Positions 33,686-45,600 of a stretch of DNA of 64,000 nt are shown piece by piece. A program made the translations under genes and the position numbers. This DNA is from Portulaca oleracea. Its lineage: Eukaryota; Streptophyta; Magnoliopsida; Caryophyllales; Portulacaceae. Each line of letters starts with the position of its first letter. Within the stretch, counting starts at the first letter, position 1. Location: the NCBI GenBank assembly GCA_029582165.1, contig CM055874.1, forward strand, positions 29,534,883-29,598,882, read 5' to 3'. The notes beneath the pieces are model-generated. The model was not told where the DNA came from, searched no databases, and saw only the letters and a list, made by a program, of their open reading frames with translations.

Positions 33686-35677
33686 ATGCAGGCATCATTG
33701 GTGATCGACTCCGAGCCCGCATTCGAGATCCACGAACTGGTCGTTTGATTCCGAACCTGCATTACGATCCATCTGCAACTAGTGACTGCGTCATGTCTGG
33801 AGAGCAATTCTAAGAGATCCCGGTTCAAAGCACCGAAGCCAACATCACGAAGCATTTGGACGAGCTCTATACCAAAATGCAAGGTCTTGTGTTCGCTAAT
33901 ACCCTAGAGCAGGAGTAGAAGATGAGCAACAGGCTAAATGAACAACAACAAGTGATGGATGGTATGCTGCAGGCCATCACTAAGATCAACACCAAGTTAG
34001 GGCTGAATGTTGAAGAGGATGACAAAGAAATACAAGGATATGAATCTGAACCTGAAATCATCAAGACATCCTCATATTCTGGAGGAGTAGGGATATCTAA
34101 AGCTAAGGTTAACACACCTGAAGTGTCAAAACCTACAAGGGACCCCGCTGTTAAGGCCTTTGAGCAGAAGTTAGAGAGCCTCACCAAAGCAATGAGCTCT
34201 GTGCCAGCTTTTGCTGACAAGTACTTGGAGGTTCCATTACCTGTTTAGCCAACCCTGAAGATAGCTGACAAAGTTGAAGTGCCAAACATTAGGTTCAAAC
34301 CTTCCGAGAACCCTATTCATCATGTTGAGGAGTTCATGAGGCTAGCACCTTTAAACCAGATTAATTTTGACTTATACTCTACCGTCTTCCCATCCACCCT
34401 AGATGGAGAAGCAAAGGTATGGTATCATGCCCTGTCACGTAAATCAAAGCCAACTGGAGTAAGCTGTTCAAAGCTTTCATTCACCATTACACCCGCATAC
34501 AATAGAAGCAAGCTACGGTGGATGACCTAACTGCCATGAAGCAATGGGATGATGAGTCCTTTATGGATTACTTTGAAAGATGGCATACAAAGTTGTCCCA
34601 CATCAATGAGACACAGTTGTCTACCTTTAAGCAAGGACTCAAGAGCATTCTATCCAAGCACTTGGGGTATCATGTCGTTAAAGACTTTGATTACCTAAAG
34701 GACATTTGTGTCCAACTAGAGGCGATGCATAATGATAAGACCACTTTGCCTAGATGGAAAGGGTCCAGCTCCAATAGGAGGGCCACTAATGCGGCTAGCC
34801 ACCCTCCTAAGATTATGGAGACTAACTCTATCCAGCGCAAGGGGCCTTACGTACCGAAGTACAAGACTTATACTCCATTGGATGTCCCTTACTCTCAGGC
34901 TCTTGACCGTCTAGTCAAGAATGGTATCTTGGTTTTGCCCTTACCGAAAGAAGAGCCAGAAGTCAAAGGAAAACATTGGGATGCCAACCAATTTTGCCGC
35001 TATCACCATTGCCGAGGGCATGAAACTGAGAAATGTCGGACTCTCAGGAATAAAATAGAAGATATGATCAGGGCAGGGACATTACCAATGCCAAAAGCTG
35101 CTAGGAAACCAAAAAATGAAAGTAATCCCATGCCCGAGCATGCGAATGCTATTCTCTGTGGCGACTTCAGCTTCGATCCCTCTACTTTGATTGTAGAAAC
35201 AAGTCAACTTGTCCCCGAAGTAGTTGGCTTCCCTGAAGGTCTATTCATCCATGGAATTTGGGGCAGTGATGAAGATGATGAACATGAGCATTCCGAGGCA
35301 GAATGGGTGGAGACAAATGGACCAGGCAATGTGGCATTTCTTACTCGGTCTGGCCGCCACAACCATAGGAACACCACCACCCCAGTGGTTGTTCCTGACC
35401 AAACACAACGGTCGGCAATGATAATCAGGTCTCCCCGGAAGATCCTCTTCTTTCTCAACTCAAAAAGATAAGGGCAGAGGTCACCATATGGCAACTCATA
35501 TGCACGTCGCATGCTCATAGACAGAAGATGCTAGATGCCCTTACAACACTCACAGTATCTCCTCCCGAATCATTGGTTGCTCATGTGACTATCCAATAAG
35601 AGATAATTACTTTTGGGATTGAAGATCTGCCTCAAGGGGGAGCATCTCACAACAAAGCCTTATACCTTACAGTGTAA
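33686..35677 (+). pseudogene. gag: C gag
   Basis: Capsid/nucleocapsid precursor. Segments in order: RDPRTGRLIPNLHYDPSAT, STEANITKHLDELYTKM, NEQQQVMDGMLQAITKIN (coiled-coil-like), FKPSENPIHHVEEFMRLA, the capsid part (SFMDYFERWHTKLSHI, KHLGYHVVKDFDYLKD) and a knuckle-like CRYHHCRGHETEKC near 35000. Breaks: TAA near 33811, TAG near 33916 and 34246, frameshifts near 34440 and 35420. The natural end appears to be TAA at 35675-35677 after LYLTV, which is shared with A. Confidence 0.88.
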
Positions 35678-37049
35678 TGCTCCAACAAAATTATCCCACT
35701 GGTTCTGGTCGACAACGGTTCGACTGTAAATGTGTGCCCTTGGAGGACGGCGCAAAAGTTAGGAGTTCAACAAGAACACTTGGCTCAAAATGGGGTACAA
35801 CTAATGGCATATGACAATTCACCTCGGAGATCAGTCGAATCTATAGTATTGCCTATTACTATTGGTAGCGTCACTTGGAATGTGGAATTTGTGGTGCTAG
35901 ACATACCAGCCTCCTTCAATCTACTATTAGGGAGACCATGGCTCCATGAGTGTAACGCTATAGCATCCACTCTACATCAAAAGGTGAAAATGCTGGTTCA
36001 AGGACAAGTGATCACTATCTCGAGAGAGTCTATCAATGCTGTTTTCACTCCTAAACAATCAACTCTCGAAGTGGAGCATAGTTCAATGGATGAAGAACTC
36101 CATAACTTTGAGCTTGTGGTGATGATGAGCCAGGATGAAGCACCTTTTGACTTCGATCCCTACTCAAATCCCAAGATACACGCTATGCTCAAGAGACAAG
36201 GATATTTCCCTGGGATGTCGCTGGGAAAGAACCCGAAAAACAAAATTCCTCCGGTGTTCAAGACCTTCAAGCAGAAGGGAAGGTTCGGCTTAGGCTACAA
36301 GCCAACTGAGAAGGAGGTCAGGCTCGTAAAGATGGCTATCGTTGAACAGAAGAGGATGGACAATTCTCCCACTTTTATTCCAGATGAAGCCCTATCCACT
36401 TACTCTGAATGGGCAATTTGTTAGGGAAGGTGATGACTTCCCCTACTATGGGTTCCCTGAGCCATTCTATCTAAAGAACAAAGGAATTCAAGTTGCTGGA
36501 CTGGAAGTCTTAAATGATTGCTCCATTAATATGGCTATTATCTTTGTTCCCGCTCGGGTCAAGCAGCCTCCATTAGAATGGACTCATCTTGCTGGGAGCA
36601 ATATTTTTGGCTTGTTGTTTGGACAAGAAGCTGTCCAAGAGAAGTCTGAAGCTGATGCTATTATTGTTGTTCTATCCAACCCAAGCTTCGATCCAAGTTC
36701 CATAATTACTGAAGACGGAGAAGTTAAGGCAGTCTCGTGGGTCGATGCTGAGGAGAATAATTTTGCTTTATCTATAGGAGAGTCTGTTCCTAAGGACATA
36801 GGGTCAGGTCTTAAGGGTCTAGAGTCAAGTGAGTCTGGTCTTGAGTCTACTAGCGATGTATTCCTTTCTGCATTCAATAAGATGAACCTTTCTGCTTACT
36901 CTGATTCTTCTTTCCCCTCTTCCCTGAACTGCTGCGCCAATAATAATCTGGAATTTAATGAACCCTTAAAAGAAATTTCTAATGAACATGAGCATAAAAT
37001 GGCGGTGTTGGAAGACACCATCACCATAAACGTGGGCACGGAAGAATAA
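35678..37049 (+). pseudogene. pol: C protease and linker
   Basis: Aspartic protease that processes the polyprotein. The active-site DNGS is intact at 35711-35722 (VLVDNGSTVNVCPW) and the distal LLLGRPWLHECN segment is present. A long linker follows (FDFDPYSNP, LGKNPKNKIPP), with a frameshift near 36380 and a stop at about 37047. The linker is almost as conserved between A and C as the enzyme domains. Confidence 0.88.
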
Positions 37050-38382
37050 CCTCGGGAGTTGAAGTTAGGTATCTCACTCACAGCAGAAGAACGGGTAGCA
37101 TTCACGGAGCCTCTCAATGAGTTTGTGGACATTTTCGTATGGTCCTACGAGGACATGCCGGGGATTGACAGGGAAATTGCAGAACACACTATACCTTTGC
37201 TTCCTAATGCAAAACAAGTTCGACAAAAGGCTAGGAGGATCAAGCCTGAATGGGCTAAGAAGATTGAGGAAGAAGTGATCAAACAGCTTAACTCTAAATT
37301 CATCAAAGCAGATCAATATCTTGAATGGATTGCTAACATTGTCCCGGTACCTAAGAAAGATGTGAAAGTGCGCATGTGTGTAGACTTCCGAGACCTCAAT
37401 AAAGCTAGTCCCAAGGATAGTTTCCCGTTACCTCACATTGATGTATTAATGGATAACACTTGCAGACATTAGCTCCTATCCTTTATGGATGGATATGCTG
37501 GTTACAATCAAATTAAAATGGCAGAAGAAGACATGGAGAAAACCTCATTCACTACACCATGGGGAATATACTGTTATGTGGTTATGCCTTTTGGTCTCAA
37601 AAATGCCGGAGCAACATATCAAAGAACCGCCAACACTCTACTTTATGACATGATACACATAGAGGTAGAGGTTTATGTGGTTGACATGATTGTTAAGTCC
37701 AAAATGAGGGAGGAGCACATTCCTAACCTTCGCAAGTTCTTTCTACGTCTTTGCAAATATAAGATGCGGCTTAATCCAGCAAAGTGCACCTTCGGTGTTA
37801 CCTCTGGGAAGCTGCTAGGTTATGTTGTTAGCCAACGGGGCATATAGGTTGACCCTTCAAAGATAAAGGCTATCCAAGAATTGCAACCACTCAGGATAAA
37901 AAAAAGGAGATAAGAGACTTCCTAAGACGAGTTCAATATATCAGCAGGTTCATCTCAAAGCTCACCATGACTTGTGAACCTTTATTCAAGAAACTAAAGA
38001 AAGGAAACAAAATAGAATGGGACGATCAATGTCAAGCGGCCTTTGATAAAATCAAGGAGTATTTGCAGCATCCTCCAGTCCTCATGCCGCCAGTACCAGA
38101 TGAGCCTCTACTCCTTTACCTTACCGTGACTAGCTCTGCAATGGGGGCTATGTAGCTCAGAAGGTTAAAGGGCAAGAGAGCGCCATCTACTACTTGAGTA
38201 AGAAGTTCCTGGACTATGAAAGTCAATACGCAGACATAGAGAAAATGGCTCTCGCATTAGTATGGGCCACCAAGAAGTTAAGGCATTACATGCTTTCACA
38301 TACAGTGTATATCATAGCTGAGAATAATCCCATCAAGTTCATCATGGAACAACCTACCATCAACAACCGCATTGCTCGATGA
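37050..38382 (+). pseudogene. pol: C reverse transcriptase and first RNase H
   Basis: RT motifs: MCVDFRDLNKASPKDSFPLP (37374-37433), FTTPWGIYCYVVMPFGLKN, and the catalytic box at 37674-37685, which reads YVVD, so the first catalytic aspartate is replaced by valine. Stops occur at 37470-37472 and 37845-37847, a frameshift near 37890 and another stop near 38153. RNase H follows with DYESQYADIEKMALALVW. The enzyme could not have worked in this copy. Confidence 0.9.
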
Positions 38383-38994
38383 GTGGTCATGCTTTCAGAG
38401 TTCAATCTTCAGTACTTGCCTCAGAAATCCATCAAAGGTCGGGTTGTTTTAGATTTCCTAGCTGCTTCACCATCACATGAACCTCCAAGCACTCACTTGG
38501 AATTCCCAAATAAGGATGTATTCTTCACTGACGAAATAACATGGGAAATGTATTTCGACGGAGCTTCCAATCAAATGGGTTGCAGAGTAGGAGTACTACT
38601 AATCTCTCCAGAAGGGGCACATGTCCATGTGTCTTTCAAGTTAGACTTTGATGCTACTAACAACGCTGCTGAATATGAAGTATGCATCAAGGGCTTACAA
38701 GCTACATTGACCTTGGGAATACGTCACATAAAAGTCTTCGGAGATTCTAGCCTCATCATTAATCAGGCTAAAAATACATGGAAGGTCCGGAATAAATGTC
38801 TTATGGCATACCAACAGAAGCTCTTGGGACTTGCTGACCAATTCGAGCAAATCAGCTTCCAGTACCTTTCAAGGGATCACAATGAATTGGTTGACGCCCC
38901 AGCCAAGTTGTCTTCAATGATATTGATACCATCAGGTACGCTCCAATTACCAGTAGTAGTAGAGCGGCAGTCTGAACCTGCATATGTTTGAAAT
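38383..38994 (+). CDS. pol: C second (archaeal-type) RNase H domain
   Basis: Open throughout this segment. Shows MYFDGASNQMGCRVGVLL (first Asp near 38557), AEYEVCIKGLQ (Glu), HIKVFGDSSLII (Asp), and the distal SRDHNELVDAPAKLSS (Asp). A single stop (TGA at 38989-38991) separates it from the integrase frame. A second RNase H in this place is a hallmark of Tat elements. Confidence 0.85.
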
Positions 38995-40263
38995 ATGGAG
39001 GCACAAGAGGAAGAAATTGAGGAATGGTTCCATGACATATACAATTTTCTTCGGAAAGGAGAGTATCCAGCTGAATTAGATGCTCGAGGACAACGAGCGA
39101 TCAGGTCTCTAGCAGCACAATACTGCTTGATCCAAGATCGCCTTTACAAGAAATCACCTACGGGCATTAATTTATTATGCATCGATGCTAAGAATGCCAA
39201 GGAGGTCATGGCTATTGTACATGGAGGAGAGTGTGATCCCCACATGAATGGACGTATGCTAGTAAAGAAGATTCAAAGGGCTGGTTATTATTGGTCCACT
39301 ATGGAGGCAGATTGCTTAGAGTTCGTTCGAAAGTGTCACAAATGCCAAGAGTATGCCAATCTACAGCATCAACCCCCACCATATCTAACTACTTTAACAT
39401 CTCCATGGTCGTTCTCTGTATGGGGTATCGACATCATTGGCAAGATACACCCAACCGAAACAGGAGGACATGAGTACATTTTGGTCGCCATCGATTACTT
39501 CACTAAGTGGGTAGAGGCAGCCTCTTTTGCCAAACTCATATCCAAGCAAGTGGCCAAATTCATCCTTCAAAACATCATATGTCGGTATGGAGTGCCTCAT
39601 GAAATCATTAGTGACAATGGAAGCCATTTTCGGAAGGAAGTAGAAACTTCGCTCGCCACTTACAAAATTCAGCATCACCGATCTTCGCCATACCGACCTC
39701 AAGTTAATGGAGCTATGGAAGCGGCCAATAAGACACTGTCAGGAATCATTAAGAAAATGGTTGTCACTTATAAGGATTGGCATGATAAATTGGCATTTGC
39801 CTTGTGGGGATACCGAACTTCTATACGAACTGCTACAGGTGCAACACCGTATTCTTTGGTATTTGGGATGGAAGCAGTCCTACCGATTGAAGTAGCTATT
39901 CCTTCAGTGCGGATAGTAGCAGAAAGTCAACTGCCAGAAGCAGAATGGGGTCAGGCAAGGTTCGAGGAATTAATGTTAATGGACGAAAGGCGATTAAGGG
40001 CATTGCATAATGTGCAAGTATACCAAAGTAGGATCGCTCGTGCTTTTAATAAGAAAGTAAAAAGTCATTCGCTTCAAGAAGGTGATTTGGTGCTTAAGGA
40101 GATGAGGGCACTTATACAAGATCCAAGAGGAAAATTTGCACCTAATTGGAAGGGTCCTTACATGATTAAGGACATTTTGCCAGGAGGAGCAGCCCGGCTT
40201 GCTACTATGGATGGAGAAGATATAATTCAACCCATGAATTTGGATCAACTCAAGCGATACTAA
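38995..40263 (+). CDS. pol: C integrase, one intact 422-residue frame
   Basis: Catalyses insertion of element DNA. N-terminal H2C2 zinc domain: HGGECDPHMNGR (His pair) and CHKCQEY (Cys pair). Catalytic core: Asp146 in WGIDIIGK, Asp207 in IISDNGSHF, Glu242 in VNGAMEAANK. By my count 34 residues separate the last two, one fewer than the usual 35. The C-terminal part has GDLVLKEM, PRGKFAPNWKGPY and ends NLDQLKRY. It is the only full pol domain without a lesion in the window. In the living element it would be part of the pol polyprotein, so the ATG used here is only the first in the frame. Confidence 0.92.
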   Translation: MEAQEEEIEEWFHDIYNFLRKGEYPAELDARGQRAIRSLAAQYCLIQDRLYKKSPTGINLLCIDAKNAKEVMAIVHGGECDPHMNGRMLVKKIQRAGYYWSTMEADCLEFVRKCHKCQEYANLQHQPPPYLTTLTSPWSFSVWGIDIIGKIHPTETGGHEYILVAIDYFTKWVEAASFAKLISKQVAKFILQNIICRYGVPHEIISDNGSHFRKEVETSLATYKIQHHRSSPYRPQVNGAMEAANKTLSGIIKKMVVTYKDWHDKLAFALWGYRTSIRTATGATPYSLVFGMEAVLPIEVAIPSVRIVAESQLPEAEWGQARFEELMLMDERRLRALHNVQVYQSRIARAFNKKVKSHSLQEGDLVLKEMRALIQDPRGKFAPNWKGPYMIKDILPGGAARLATMDGEDIIQPMNLDQLKRY

Positions 40264-40426
40264 GCTTAATATAACCAAGCAACTGGAAAACCAATTTTCA
40301 GACACTTGGGATATATTTAATAAATGCTCATGTACATAAAGAAAATAAAGTTTGCAAGAACACAATAATTGTGAATAATATTTCTTCTTTATTAATGCAA
40401 GTACACTACTTGTAACATAAGAAAAT
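40264..40426. other. Convergent 3' spacer between C integrase and antisense gene 2
   Basis: 163 bases, AT-rich, with AATAAA-like words on the plus strand (AATAAATG near 40319, AATAAAG near 40346). Transcripts from both strands would end or overlap here. Confidence 0.6.
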
Positions 40427-41970
40427 TCAAAAGGTATAATTAAATAAAAGACTATTGTGGCAAAGAAGTTTCAGTTCCTTCATTTTCATCCACCTTTCTA
40501 ATCTTGCTTCACTTTCTCTACTTCGCCAGTTGCTCATGGTCAGTCTCCATGTCTCTAGGTCCGTTAAGAGCTCTCTCTTTGTCTTTGGGCTTATAGGCCT
40601 GCCTGCTTGGTTTTCGTGCTTCCATCTCGGGCCGAGCCTATCTTTCACCGAGTCTCTCGCGCCCAGACAATCCTTCACCGATGTACGGGGACCCAGTCTT
40701 TCCTTTGCAGATACTTGTCTCCTTCTTGCTTCCCCAGCATGGCGAGATTCAATAGCAGCAATTAGCCATCCATGATAGTCAGCATCGGCAATATGAGACA
40801 CGTGTATCTTTGGAGGGGCTTTGAGAGTTGGTCTTCTTTCCCAATATTTCAACGACGACTCAATCACCGAGCCTCAAAGCTTCAATTGATCGGGAGCTTC
40901 ACACAGGAGCTCAGGGATGTCCTGCTTGCGACCCATCTGGCGCTTCACTCGCGCCGGAAAATAAAAGGTCATGTGCGTCAAGCCGGCGAGACACACGTAG
41001 GCATTGCGGAAGTCATGAGTCACGTATTCAGAAATGTGCCACCATTCGATCCACCATGAGATCTCCCGAGGCTCCTTTAAAAAGGCGATCCATTCCGTTA
41101 CCGAGCGAAGATCGGTATCGGTATACTTCCTCTTCCTTTGATAGTAGTTCGCCATCGCCGAAGAAGTCCAAGGTTCTTCAATGAGGCCCAAATGTTCCAT
41201 TAACCAGATTTGCCCAACAGTTAGCCAGGGTTAGATTGGATGCCAATTATCCCAAACTAACTAACTAAAAAAAAAAAAGAGCACAAAACCCGCGCGGGTT
41301 TTGCAGACAGTAGAGGCAGAAATCAGATGGTAGTGAAAAGAAGGTGTGAAATACCTGAAGTAGCTACGGGCTTCCTCGAAAATCATGTTCTAGATTCGGA
41401 TCATCCAGGCCCATCATGGTTTCCGCTAACATTAGAGGTACGGGATTTAGCCTCGGGACATGCCATCGACGATTTGGATCAAATTCGCCAGTCCGGTTCT
41501 TTTGCCGCCGTGGTAGAAGCAAAACTCGCCGAGGAGACATAATACGAGCGCTCGCACTCGTATCACGGGACCGTATTCCAAGGTGTCGGGAGATTGAAAA
41601 TATTCAACTATGGTTTGGAAGTATACCTTTTCGCCGAATATTGCACTTCCGATGACCCGAGACGGCAGACATAAGAGCTCCTTGTACTGCTTGGGGATGT
41701 CCGTTGGCGTTGGAGGTGACGTCGGCCGAGCAAATGATTTGTCACTAGGATTGGGGACCATTCTTCGGGAAGTGGACATAACTCCTTCCACGAAAAGCGG
41801 AAGACATGCATCTTTGGATCCCAAAAAGTCTCCGTCGCACGGAGAAAATCGTGATTAATCCTCACTTGTCAAAGACTCATCAAGCTTGTTAACTTGTATC
41901 TTCCGAGCTCTTTCTTCTCTTCCTTGGACAAGGTGCTCATCCAAGTTGCAAGTTTCTTCTCGAATGCCAT
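40427..41970 (-). pseudogene. C antisense gene 2: DUF7745-like protein, two exons
   Basis: Minus strand. Exon 1 41970-41355 starts at ATG in the same place as A and ends CTTCAG before GTATTT. Exon 2 runs from 41209 to the stop at 40427. The expected acceptor reads GGGCAA instead of GGGCAG, so splicing is probably lost. Conserved parts: MHVFRFSWKELCPLPEEW, WWIEWWHISEY, FLKEPREI, and the tandem decapeptides AKERLGPRTS / VKDCLGARDS / VKDRLGPRWK. In-frame TGA at 40874-40876, at a codon that is Arg in A, plus stops in exon 1. Role unknown. Confidence 0.75.
41285..41302 (+). repeat. C-private palindrome in the intron of antisense gene 2
   Basis: Perfect AAAACCCGCGCGGGTTTT in the single intron (41210-41354). 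Confidence 0.85.
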
Positions 41971-42667
41971 AGGAATCGGGAGGCCTTTTGTCTTTGTGTT
42001 TTAAGGGGATATGTGATGAAGGCTTTGAAGTAATGATGAGGAGTGATGATTATATGCACCTCCATTCATGATCAAAATGGAGAAAATGCAACCAGCAACG
42101 ATCACATAGCCGTTTCCCTCCATATCCCATGATTTTAGCCCCTTTACAACGGCTAGCAAAAAAAAAGAAAAGTAAATCAAACCCGCGCGGGTTTTGATGT
42201 GCCCAGATCCACGCGCGCGCCTGTCCAAGCCCAGGCCCAGGGCCTGCTGAAGAGAAAACCCGCGCGGGTTTTCTATTGGCATGGGCCGGCTCTTAGCAGC
42301 TCGACCCGCCTGTTTCCGGTTGTAATTGGGCCCAGGGATTAAACTGGCCTGTTCATGTATTTTTTATGTTTCGGATCTTGGCCCAATGATGCTCGGTTCT
42401 GAAATTGTTTGCTCGAGTTTACTCTGACACTTAAGTTTTTGTTTCCTTTTATTTTCTTTTCTTTTTGGGGAAGCGGGAATTAAGTTGGGATTAATCCCGT
42501 CATTTAGAAAGTCATTTAGATATGCGTTAATCGTGCATTCACTGAGTCTTGCATATAAAATAAGAAATAAAACTCATAAGAGTCTTGCATTAAAATAAAA
42601 AAAAATACAAAATAGTCTTGCATACAAAAGTCTAAAATGCATGGAGTCTTGCTTGGCATCAGTTTGA
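41971..42667 (-). promoter_or_regulatory. Promoter region of C antisense gene 2, and gene 1 3' UTR
   Basis: A TATA-like GCATATAATC lies near 42049-42058 on the minus strand, about 80 bases before the start codon. Upstream are palindromes at 42179-42195 and 42255-42272, 76 bases apart, with AGCCCA and GGCCCA words between them. Beyond about 42300 is the 3' UTR of gene 1; nothing else recognised. Confidence 0.62.
42179..42272 (+). repeat. C-private palindrome pair upstream of antisense gene 2
   Basis: AAACCCGCGCGGGTTTT (42179-42195) and AAAACCCGCGCGGGTTTT (42255-42272), 76 bases apart. Confidence 0.87.
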
Positions 42668-45600
42668 TCACCACAGGGAGCCCGAATCGCCGCTGTCCTC
42701 GACCGGGTTGTTACCAACATGAGAAGTCTCAGCGTTGGAGGCTCCAGCTTTGCCGAAATAGGTGTCCCAAGAATAATAGTGAGGACCAGGAGCCGTCTGC
42801 GGTGGCCCAGACAAGGGAACTTCAGAAGGATGCATGCTCGACGGTGATGATATGGAATGCTCCTGCGAGCCGGCTAGCCATGAATGGTCAGGAACGTGCC
42901 ATTCAACAGAAGGGGTAGGCCATACAGACCCGATTCGGGTGGCGAACCGTGAAAAGCAGATCCTCCTAGCCAAGAGTGTTGAGGTGCAGACCACTCTTGC
43001 ATACCCGCAGGCCATGAGGGACCCATTCTAGGGGTCGGAACATGCCATCCAGAATGAGAGCCAGAACCAACAGAGGAGGCGCCATATGGTGCAGGACGTA
43101 AAGTAGCGTCATCCGCTAGGGTCTGACAGCCAGGATACCCTACGGATGCACCTGAATCATGATCCCTCACAACAATCTCCCGACCACGACGAGCAGAACG
43201 CACTGAAGCTTGAGTGCGGCGAGAATGAGAAGGCCGGTTGGTAGCACTCGACTCCGAAGCCTCTTCCACCCAGTAGGAATGGGGTTGGGTATCGCCACCA
43301 TACCCTGACCTCCCTTGGCCAAGTTGTTCCTCCAAGGACATCTGAGCCATGTCCTCTTCCATGGGACGACGATCTCTGCTACCGGATCTACTACGATGGG
43401 ACCCGGTTGAATGATGACCCTCGACCATAATGCCTTTACCGCGACCCTCTAGCACAACCGCTAGGAGAGGACGAGAGGACCCACCAACCTCCTCCCGATA
43501 TCAGCCCTGGGAAGCATACTCCCCTGCCGAAGAACGACGTGGGGGCTCGGTGCGAGGGATCCCTGCAGTAGAACGCCAAGGTGGATCCCGAGGAACAGAC
43601 TCTGCATCGGTCTCCACTTCAACCCTACCGGTGGTGTTCCCGCGATACGTGCATGAGCTGGTGAATGCCCGGTCAATGTGCTTCAGCATAGTACTCCACA
43701 CCTTGGTCACTTGTTGGAAGACATCCTATCTTGGCTGGAAGACGATGAGATCAAGGTCAGACATGTATAAATGGCATAAGGGAGAAAAGGGAGCAACATG
43801 AAGACTTACCGGTTTCCGATCAAACCCTCGGAGTGCAGAGCATTGACTGCTGGTCTCTACATCCAAGAAACCGCCGATCCTTCTTCTCGCTGGTGGGGCC
43901 TCCACCTCAGCGGCCTTAGCATAGGGCCCCAACTGTAAACATTATGGTTAGAAATCAGCCAAAACATGACAGAAATAAGGGAAGAAGGTACGTACCACCC
44001 GGGGCGCTAAACAGCTCAAGTAGCGTTGAAATTCCTCATCAAATTGCTCCTGTGGGACGTCATGCATAAAGTTATCGGAGTCTTGGCCACGAACGCAATC
44101 TCCCAAGGCACCCGGAGCAACGCGCCATGGCTCGAACATGTACTCCGGAGGATCCTGGGGTATAAGGCCGGGATATCCCCCCAGGATTTGCCTCGTAGCT
44201 CTCTCCCCCAAGTACCATATGAAGCCCGAGGGTCCCTCCATCAGAATGTGGAGGCGAGTATCATGCTCCACCGTTTGCAAAGGGGTGGGAAATCCGCCCA
44301 AGTTGAACTCCACCCATGGACACTAGTTCATGTGGTCCTGTGAAGGAGAGAAAGTCACTTCAAGAATAGAAGCAAAATAAAAAGGCATTAGGTATAAAGA
44401 AATACCGGGGAGAGGTCATCCAGCATACGACGAATGCGATCGAGACTACCCGACTGGAATTTTTTCCCACGAACGGCCTCGGTAGACCAACGTTCAGCAA
44501 CTGGGACTGTCTTATTCTTCTTAGAGCGAATGCCCAAGGATAGAATATACTCATATGCCCATGACTGCATGAATATAAAGTCAAAGAAGGAGTGAAAGAG
44601 TAGCAAAACTACAAAGAGAAGAGTCTCGGGGATATACCTCGAGCACCTTCCACAAAGAAGGGCCATACTGATAGCGAGTATAAGACTCGTGGAGGTAAAC
44701 TGGATCGTTATCCTGTGAAAGCCTAACACCGCGGTGAAGCCAAAGGATGAAATTCGCATAAGCCACCTTGCCCCAGTTCAAGTTCCGGACATTATTTAAG
44801 TCCAGAAGATTCCGAAGCCACGTCAAAGTGATGTTATCTCCCCGATTGGCGAATAAGGTGGCAGAAATGATGTACGCCAAGAAAATGAAGCGGCGTTGAT
44901 CCCCAGGCAAGTTCTGGAAGTTAGCATCGCGGATGGCCGCCTCGAAGTGCGCGTAGGCAAGGTTGGAAAGGCCCTGTCCTTGGCCTAAGTGCATTGATAC
45001 TGGACCCAGAAGATCCAAGACCATTGGCGGAATCTCGGCGTCGAAAACTACATCACGCCCGCCCCAAGGAAGACCAGTGATCATGATAAAATTTGTAGGG
45101 GTAACCGTCATCTCGCCCACAGGAAAATGAAAGGAGTTGGTGGTGTCCCAAAACCTTTCAGCTATAGCACGACCTATAACACGATATGTACGACCCTTCC
45201 AGGCCACCAAACATTTCCAGAACGGCATGAGTCCCGCCGCGGTCAAGGTGTTGTCAACAAAGTTCCCAGGAATTGAGGCGGCTACCTTAAGGTGATCCTT
45301 TAGGACACCGGAGGTTTTGAAGTTATCCTCCTAAAGGCAAACAGAAAGGGCCAGTTAGAGTTGGGGGCTCATCTAAATACGTTGGACCAAGGTATATTCT
45401 CTCGGGCCCTAGCTGGACCCAGCATCGACACTGGGCTCACAACCATGGCCCACAAGATAAATAAATTGGAAAACGAAGAAAACAACAAAAAAAAAAGGAA
45501 AGCCTTGACATGGCCCAAATGTGCTGGCCTAATGGAGCAAAAACCCGCACGGGTTTTAGTTTGTTAATGGGGCTCATCTAAAAAGAGAGGTTTTGGAAAT

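Noticed and set aside
44026..44343. Plus-strand ORFs across C antisense gene 1
   Set aside because: Shadows of exon 4 of the minus-strand PMD gene.
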